The position numbers were made by a program, and so were the translations under genes. Shown here one piece after another: positions 48,300 through 52,799 of a stretch of DNA of 52,799 nucleotides. The DNA is from Rhizobium sp. SG_E_25_P2. GTDB lineage: Bacteria > Pseudomonadota > Alphaproteobacteria > Rhizobiales > Rhizobiaceae. Each line of letters opens with the position of its first letter. Positions within the stretch are counted from its first letter, which is position 1. Below the pieces are notes generated by a model that was not told where the DNA came from, searched no databases, and saw nothing but the letters and a program-made list of their open reading frames with translations. The stretch lies in assembly GCF_029892285.1 (NCBI RefSeq), contig NZ_JARXVM010000028.1:1-52799 (forward strand), read 5' to 3'.

Positions 48300-48809
48300 T
48301 TAGACGGTCACTTTCAAGATATGGGCCTTGTGTCCGGTCGCCTCGATGAAGCGGATCAGATCATCCCGGCCGATCGAGGTCGTGGCGTCGTTTCTGAGCG
48401 GGTGGCAATTGATGATGTCATTCTTCATCAGTTCTTCGTCGAGCACAATCGTCACATTCTGCTCCATATCGTTGATCACCCCGAAGGCGGTGACCGAGCC
48501 GGGAACGACGCCGAGATATTCCATCAGTTTCTCCGGCTTGCCGAAGGAAAATTTCGACGCGCCGCCGACGATCTGGTGCACCGTTTTCAGATCCACCGTG
48601 GCGTTTTCCTCGACCGTCAGCAGGAAATACTGGTCCTTCCTGTCCTTCACGAACAGGTTCTTGGTGTGACCTCCCGGGATCTCGTCGCGCAGCGCCGCCG
48701 ATTCGGCCACCGTGAACACCGGCGCATGGCTCTTGGTCTGATGGCGCGCCCCGAGCTGATCGAGAAAGGCAAACAGGTCCTGATCGGTTTTCGGCTGGGC
48801 TTCGGCCAT
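48300..48809 (-). CDS. YbaK/ProXp-type prolyl-tRNA editing deacylase
   Basis: A 169-residue aminoacyl-tRNA deacylase related to PrdX/ProXp-ala, which hydrolyses Ala-tRNA(Pro). The YbaK fold has ALRDEIPGGHTKNLFVKDRK, the conserved GASKFSFG and VTAFGVINDMEQNVTIVLDE. AAGGAG lies before ATG 48809; an upstream in-frame start is unsupported. Alphaproteobacterial prolyl-tRNA synthetases usually lack the editing insertion, which fits a free-standing editing factor. Confidence 0.9.
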   Translation of the reverse strand: MAEAQPKTDQDLFAFLDQLGARHQTKSHAPVFTVAESAALRDEIPGGHTKNLFVKDRKDQYFLLTVEENATVDLKTVHQIVGGASKFSFGKPEKLMEYLGVVPGSVTAFGVINDMEQNVTIVLDEELMKNDIINCHPLRNDATTSIGRDDLIRFIEATGHKAHILKVTV

Positions 48810-48956
48810 TCTTCTTCTCCTTGCTGACTCGCTCCGGAGCCGAGTGATACGATGCTTCCGCATTGGGAGCAATGGCCGCACCGTTGACTAGCCACTCAAT
48901 TTTCGACGTGTTTTCAAAGGGATGCAATTTTTCTTCACTGCCCTGTCATTTCCCTG

Positions 48957-48985
48957 TTGCATTCTCGGAAGCCTTGAGCGATATA
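48957..48985 (+). promoter_or_regulatory. Promoter of the first tRNA-Gly
   Basis: TTGCAT and GATATA are spaced by 17 bases, followed by GCGCCCGTCG. The second tRNA-Gly has the same TTGCAT and 17-base spacing and a similar CCTCGTCG stretch, which supports both. Confidence 0.55.
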
Positions 48986-49049
48986 GCGCCCGTCGCCGCC
49001 GGATGGCAGCGGCTCACGGACCAAACCTACCCCAGGGACGTGATGATGA

Positions 49050-49124
49050 GCGGGTGTAGCTCAGGGGTAGAGCACAACCTTGCCAAGGTTGGGGTCGAGG
49101 GTTCGAATCCCTTCGCCCGCTCCA
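49050..49124 (+). tRNA. tRNA-Gly (GCC), copy 1
   Basis: A 75-base tRNA with acceptor GCGGGTG pairing with CGCCCGC, anticodon loop TTGCCAA (anticodon GCC), T-loop GTTCGAATC and encoded CCA. The sequence is identical to the second copy 301 bases downstream. Confidence 0.98.
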
Positions 49125-49261
49125 AAATCTCCAAAAACAATGATATTCCATCTTTCTGAGCGCCAACTGCGCGGTCGAGACTGCGGGCGGCTTGTCGCGC
49201 AGCGCTTTCGTATCATCTCGAGCCACTATCCACAGGCTTGATTTTTTTCATCAAAAACCTG

Positions 49262-49290
49262 TTGCATTTCATCTGCGTCTGGGGCAAATA
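49262..49290 (+). promoter_or_regulatory. Promoter of the second tRNA-Gly
   Basis: TTGCAT and CAAATA spaced by 17 bases, with the -10 ending 60 bases before the tRNA. Confidence 0.5.
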
Positions 49291-49350
49291 GCCCTCGTCG
49301 ACGGCTTCGGCGACACGCGGTCCACACTACCCCAGGACAGCGGTTATTGA

Positions 49351-49425
49351 GCGGGTGTAGCTCAGGGGTAGAGCACAACCTTGCCAAGGTTGGGGTCGAG
49401 GGTTCGAATCCCTTCGCCCGCTCCA
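49351..49425 (+). tRNA. tRNA-Gly (GCC), copy 2
   Basis: Identical over all 75 bases to copy 1, including CCA. Upstream it also shares CTACCCCAGG, so the duplicated unit included promoter and leader. Confidence 0.98.
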
Positions 49426-49900
49426 AATTCTCAAAGACGACAGACCATGCGAAATTGCTCCGCCGCGTCATCACGCCCGGAGTTTTGCCTCATTATCTCG
49501 CTTCGCCCATAAGGGCTCGGCCGGGGCGCGAAGAACGCCTCGTTAAGTAAATTTTATAGTGACGCTCATCGCGCCCCACATTCGTCGGTTTGTGCTTCGA
49601 ACTTGACGCTCGTCGCCGCAGGTCGAGCCTGCGGGTAATCCGCCTCTAAAGCGGGCCTTACTGTAACGTCCCTTTCGAGACGCCACCCTGGGGGACGCTT
49701 TCACGCCAAGTCCCCAGTGTTCGGGGGTCGTCGTTTCTCGAAGCCCCGGAGAAAGAGGGTTCACGTCGTCCCCCTTCCCCCAGCGCCGGCCCCATCTCGC
49801 CGCGACGCCTCGCGGTGTAGCCGATGACAGGACGAGATAAGGATAAGCGGCGTGGGATGGTGGGGGATGAAAATATTTTCGGGAGGGTGATCTTTTAAGT

Positions 49901-50060
49901 AAGGCCCTCCCCCACCCCTCCCACAAGGGGAGGGGCTTAACCGGGAGCTGCCGCTGGCGTCCCACAGTTCAGCCTAGCGGAGGCAAGGTTTCTTGGGGTT
50001 GGAGGGTGAGGCAGCGTAAGCCCCTCCCCCTTGTGGGGAGGGGTTGGGGAGGGGTTTTCA
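49901..50060. repeat. REP/MITE-like element, second copy
   Basis: Two inverted arms rich in CCCCTCCCC: a left arm (49904-49940, with CCACAAGGGGAGGGGCTTAA and ACCGGG after it) and a right arm (50019-50056). The right arm is an exact 38-base inverted copy of 22287-22324. The layout of two arms with a short unrelated core matches the element between coxL and coxD. Confidence 0.7.
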
Positions 50061-50074
50061 CTCTCTCCGTCGTC

Positions 50075-50151
50075 ATCCTCGGCCTTGCGCCGAGGATCTA
50101 AGCCATCGAGCAAAATCAATAGGTTGCAGATGCTCGGGACAGGCCCGAGCA
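50075..50151. repeat. Pair of short palindromes (REP-like)
   Basis: ATCCTCGGC/GCCGAGGAT (50075-50083 with 50089-50097) and TGCTCGGG/CCCGAGCA (50131-50138 with 50144-50151) are perfect hairpins with five-base loops, of the type dispersed between genes in Rhizobiales genomes. Neither has a T tract. Confidence 0.5.
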
Positions 50152-50310
50152 GGACGGCGGCGCGGGTTTTGTTCCGTATACGGTTGACCGCCTGCACGGC
50201 CACCATACGGCTGCCGCCACCTTCTCCCCGCGCAGAGCGGGGAGTCCGGACGATGAAGCGCCGACAGCGCCATTTACCCCTTTTGGGGCCTGGCAGAATG
50301 CTCGCGACAG

Positions 50311-50628
50311 TCAGGCGGCGGCTTCGTCTTTTCCGCAGTAGTTTCGGTAGAGCGTGGCGATCAGATCGCGGGCGACATCGCTTTCAATGCGGTACCAGAT
50401 CGTCTGGCCGTCGCGGCGGGCGGCGATGATGCGATCGCGGCGGAGCAGCGCCAGATGCTGGGAGACTGTGGAGTCGCGGATGCCGAGAAATTCCGCCAAC
50501 TGTCCGACCGAATGCTCGCCATCCGACAGGCGACAGAGGATCAGCAACCGGTAGCGGTTGGACAAGGATTTCAACAATTCGCTCGCCTGTTCGGCGCCCG
50601 TTTTCATGGCTTCGGCGTCTATCTTCAT
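50311..50628 (-). CDS. ArsR/SmtB-family transcriptional regulator
   Basis: A 105-residue winged-helix repressor: ASELLKSLSNRYRLLILCRL, HSVGQLAEFLGIRDSTVSQH, LALLRRDRIIAARRDGQTIW and YRIES. The metal-type CxC motif is absent; two Cys remain (LILCRL and RNYCGKDEAAA), so it could be a thiol- or sulfur-responsive member, but this is not certain. ATG 50628 lies within a near-perfect palindrome and has no ribosome site; ATG 50607 is an alternative. No obvious target gene sits beside it. Confidence 0.85.
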   Translation of the reverse strand: MKIDAEAMKTGAEQASELLKSLSNRYRLLILCRLSDGEHSVGQLAEFLGIRDSTVSQHLALLRRDRIIAARRDGQTIWYRIESDVARDLIATLYRNYCGKDEAAA

Positions 50629-50637
50629 AGCTACGAA
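50624..50637. promoter_or_regulatory. Palindrome over the ArsR start
   Basis: TTCATAGCTACGAA is a near-perfect 14 bp inverted repeat (one mismatch pair) containing the regulator start codon at 50628. It is an autoregulatory operator candidate. Confidence 0.4.
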
Positions 50638-50682
50638 TATAAAGCAGGTACAGGCGCTTTGCAAGACGCCTGCCGCAGGCGA

Positions 50683-51387
50683 TCAGACATGGACATTGCC
50701 ATGGGCGAGTTCGGCGTCCTCATCCGGCGTGAAATAGGCGACATAGATCAGGACGGCATAGAAGGCGGCCACGACCGGCGCCACCATCTCGCCCGGCGCG
50801 GGGCCGAGGCTGGCGCTCTTGGCCGCCGCATAGGCCATCTGCCAGAGATCGGCGGGACCCTGGCGGGCCGCGAGCTCCGGCGTGGTGATCTTGAGGATCC
50901 AGGCGAGCAGCAAAAGGGCGAAGACATAGATATAATTGCGTCGCAGCCGCCGGGCGAAAGCGACCCGCTGGCTGATCAGAAAATGCGGCGTGCGCAAGGT
51001 CTCGCCCAGGATCAGCAGCCAGTTGGAGGCGAAATCCGGTTGCGGCGAGAAGATCTGCGCGAAATAATGCCGTTCGAACTGCCGGACGCGGGCGCGGTAG
51101 ACATCGAAGAAGCGATAGCGCCGCGCCTCGATCCACAAGAGCAGCAGATTGATCAGCATGGCGAAGAGCAACACGCCGTGATGGGCCGCCGGCGTCGACA
51201 GCGACACCGACAGCATGGCGGCGGCGGCCGTCAGCGCCCAATTGGTGGTGCGATCGAGCCGGTCGCGCCAGCCGGCCATGCGGGCGATCTCGGCGCGATG
51301 ATAATGCGCCATGGTGTTGACGCGCTCGGCCGAGGTGAGCGGCGTGGGCTGGGCGCTGGCGCCCGGATGCGCGGCGATATCTGACAT
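50683..51387 (-). CDS. DUF2270 membrane protein
   Basis: A 234-residue protein of the DUF2270 family with four hydrophobic helices at about 50-66, 70-88, 150-168 and 205-222. HYHRAEIARMAGWRDRLDRT then TNWALTAAAAML and LWIEARRYRFFDVYRARVRQ followed by FERHYFA are the conserved parts. Function is unknown. GGGAGG precedes ATG 51387; a longer frame upstream has no site. It is divergent from a small membrane protein gene. Confidence 0.88.
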   Translation of the reverse strand: MSDIAAHPGASAQPTPLTSAERVNTMAHYHRAEIARMAGWRDRLDRTTNWALTAAAAMLSVSLSTPAAHHGVLLFAMLINLLLLWIEARRYRFFDVYRARVRQFERHYFAQIFSPQPDFASNWLLILGETLRTPHFLISQRVAFARRLRRNYIYVFALLLLAWILKITTPELAARQGPADLWQMAYAAAKSASLGPAPGEMVAPVVAAFYAVLIYVAYFTPDEDAELAHGNVHV

Positions 51388-51504
51388 CCCGACCTCCCTG
51401 TCGATGCCGATTAAAGGTGAAAGGGCGGGCTGGGTTCCATGGCTGCGGGAACTTGCGGCCATCGAGGCGGTTGGCGTCGTATTTCGAACGCCCGGGAGCC
51501 GACC

Positions 51505-51708
51505 ATGCCGCCGCTGATCCGCCTGATCCTGTTTCACGCCGCCAATGGTTTTCTGATCGGCGCGGGCGCCGCGCTCGCGCTTCTGCTGCTTGCTCCGCCG
51601 GCTGTGGAGATGCCGCCGCTTGGCCTATGGCTGGCGGTCTATGCGCTCGGCGCGCCTTGCGCGCTGGGATCGGTGGGAACGGCGCTCTGTCTTTCGCCGG
51701 AGGATTGA
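51505..51708 (+). CDS. Small two-helix membrane protein
   Basis: A 67-residue hydrophobic product (MPPLIRLILFHAANGFLIGA, helices at about 5-28 and 37-58). GGGAG lies six bases before ATG 51505. No family is recognised. It lies between the divergent DUF2270 gene and the methyltransferase gene 66 bases downstream, so it could be co-transcribed with the latter. Confidence 0.65.
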   Translation: MPPLIRLILFHAANGFLIGAGAALALLLLAPPAVEMPPLGLWLAVYALGAPCALGSVGTALCLSPED

Positions 51709-51774
51709 TCGCGGCCCTTCCCCTCGCCCGCGCTTCATGGCAAAGAGCGGCGGAAATCACGACTGGGGGATGGA

Positions 51775-52698
51775 ATGACCGCGACTGCGCAGAAGAAAAC
51801 CCGCATTCTCGACGGCGGCATGAGCCGCGAACTGGTGCGGCTGGGCGCCGAACTGAAGCAGCCGGAATGGTCGGCGCTGGCGCTGATGAACGCGCCCGAC
51901 ATCGTGCGTCAGGTGCATGAAGAATTCATCGTGGCCGGCGCCGAGGTGATCACCACCAATTCCTATGCGCTGGTGCCCTATCACATCGGCGAAGAAAAGT
52001 TCCACGCCGATGGCGCAGCCCTGATCGCGCTGGCCGGACGGCTGGCGCGGGACGCCGCCGATGGCGTGGGCCAAGGCAAGACCGTGGTCGCAGGCTCGCT
52101 GCCGCCGATCTTCGGCTCCTACGAGCCCTGGAATTTCGATGCAGCGCGCGCGCCGGATTATCTCAACGTTCTCGTCACCTATCTCGCGCCCTATGTCGAT
52201 GTCTGGCTGGGCGAGACGCTGAGCCTGATCGCCGAAGCAGACGCCGTTCGCGAGGCGGTCAAAGCCACCGGCAAGCCGTTCTGGATCTCCTTCACGCTCG
52301 ATGACACGCCCGCGGCCATCGCCGAGGGCGCAACCCGTCTGCGCTCGGGCGAAAGCGTCACGGCGGCGGCCGAATGGGCGGCGGCATCCGGCGCCAAGGC
52401 GCTGCTGTTCAATTGTGCTGCGCCCGAAGTGATGGGACAGGCCGTGGTCGACGCCCGCGCAGTGTTTGACGCCCGTGGCGTCGACATCGAGATCGGCGTC
52501 TACGCCAATGCGTTCGAAAACCTCAATGACGGCGAAGCCGCCAATGAAGGCCTGCATGGCACGCGCGAGGATCTGAATTCCGACAAATACTCAACCTTCG
52601 CGGCGGAATGGGTGGAAAAGGGCGCAAGCCTGGTGGGCGGCTGCTGCGGCATCGGCGCAGAACACATCTGCCGGGTGGCAAAACGCCTCAGGGCATAA
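51775..52698 (+). CDS. Homocysteine S-methyltransferase family protein
   Basis: A 307-residue TIM-barrel methyltransferase of the MmuM/BHMT class, transferring a methyl group to homocysteine or a related thiol from donors such as S-methylmethionine or betaine. RILDGGMSRELVRLGAEL opens the barrel; the three zinc-binding cysteines are in ALLFNCAAPEV and LVGGCCGIGAEHI. PEWSALALMNAPDIVRQVHE and TNSYALVPYHI are typical. The donor cannot be told from sequence. No strong terminator is seen after it before the window ends. Confidence 0.92.
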   Translation: MTATAQKKTRILDGGMSRELVRLGAELKQPEWSALALMNAPDIVRQVHEEFIVAGAEVITTNSYALVPYHIGEEKFHADGAALIALAGRLARDAADGVGQGKTVVAGSLPPIFGSYEPWNFDAARAPDYLNVLVTYLAPYVDVWLGETLSLIAEADAVREAVKATGKPFWISFTLDDTPAAIAEGATRLRSGESVTAAAEWAAASGAKALLFNCAAPEVMGQAVVDARAVFDARGVDIEIGVYANAFENLNDGEAANEGLHGTREDLNSDKYSTFAAEWVEKGASLVGGCCGIGAEHICRVAKRLRA

Positions 52699-52799
52699 GG
52701 TAATGCTTGTCTTATGATTTTCGTGCTTCTTGGTGAGATAAAGAAGCGCCGGAGAGGACGGCCATCCTCTTCCGGCGATGGGGGACGGATCGCGAATAC

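Larger units (their letters stand above)
49426..50310. other. 885-base non-coding stretch rich in repeats
   Basis: No credible gene. A minus-strand frame of 140 codons (49543-49965) is of a kind I associate with dispersed repeat DNA in Rhizobiales, not with a protein. The right part holds the REP/MITE-like element (49901-50060) and several perfect GC hairpins (50075-50097, 50131-50151, about 50224-50244). Confidence 0.6.

Noticed and set aside
49543-49965. Minus-strand frame of 140 codons after the tRNA-Gly genes
   Set aside because: Composition is Arg/Gly/Pro/Ser-rich, there is no ribosome site, and it runs into the repeat element; I treat it as non-coding repeat DNA.
50219-50244. GC hairpin near 50224 as a terminator for the ArsR gene
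   Set aside because: It has no T tract in the needed direction and sits within a cluster of similar dispersed palindromes.
52711-52775. CGCCGGAGAGGA...TCCTCTTCCGGCG hairpin after the homocysteine methyltransferase gene as a terminator
   Set aside because: The stem has a bulge and is followed by GATGGGGGAC, not Ts; it may be a REP-like palindrome, and the window ends too soon to tell.

Overview
The window reads as chromosome of an alphaproteobacterium, most likely Hyphomicrobiales (Rhizobiales). Coding density and G+C are high. The gene neighbourhoods rplU-rpmA-GNAT-GNAT and obgE-proB-proA-nadD, the TlpA-free thioredoxin/TPR - LON - Trm112 operon, and the Tat-exported MsrP with MsrQ all fit that group. 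No genus can be named from sequence alone. No phage, intact insertion sequence, CRISPR array or replication origin was seen.

Layout. 0.1-9.2 kb: a TRAP-type solute-binding protein, a PuuD-like amidotransferase, a minus-strand run of TerB-like protein, acetyltransferase, small membrane protein, MsrP and MsrQ (repair of oxidised periplasmic methionine), a HigBA-type toxin-antitoxin pair, KDPG aldolase, a YafY-type regulator with a glyoxalase-fold protein, and an L,D-transpeptidase. 9.3-16.8 kb: a divergent quinone reductase / HxlR redox-regulator pair, a TetR regulator followed by a MexAB/AcrAB-like RND pump without an outer-membrane channel, a DUF1127 microprotein and an unknown secreted protein.

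17.1-25.9 kb is the metabolic centrepiece: a form I aerobic carbon monoxide dehydrogenase cluster. It holds an MHYT-LytTR membrane regulator (CoxC/CoxH type), coxM, coxS and coxL (FAD, 2x[2Fe-2S] and Mo/Cu subunits), then coxD, coxE, coxF and coxG (maturation and membrane attachment). CoxL carries the diagnostic AYRCSFR loop, so this is a true CO-oxidising enzyme, not a generic xanthine-dehydrogenase relative. Three direct repeats resembling LytTR sites sit just upstream of coxM and suggest how the regulator acts.

25.9-33.3 kb is accessory: a FadR-type GntR regulator with an aldose (xylose-type) dehydrogenase, a secreted RTX protein with an unrecognised propeller-like N-terminus, and a single-chain MmeI-like restriction-modification enzyme beside tRNA-Ser(CGA). 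33.3-43.6 kb is the ribosomal L21/L27 - ObgE - proline - NadD housekeeping block, interrupted by a minus-strand insert of a chemoreceptor, a separate Cache-like periplasmic sensor and an EEP-family hydrolase. 43.7-52.8 kb has a glycosyltransferase broken by a one-base frameshift, a GT-C-like membrane protein, the Trm112/LON/thioredoxin operon, an editing deacylase, two identical tRNA-Gly(GCC) genes with duplicated promoters, a repeat-rich non-coding stretch, an ArsR regulator, a DUF2270 protein and a homocysteine S-methyltransferase.
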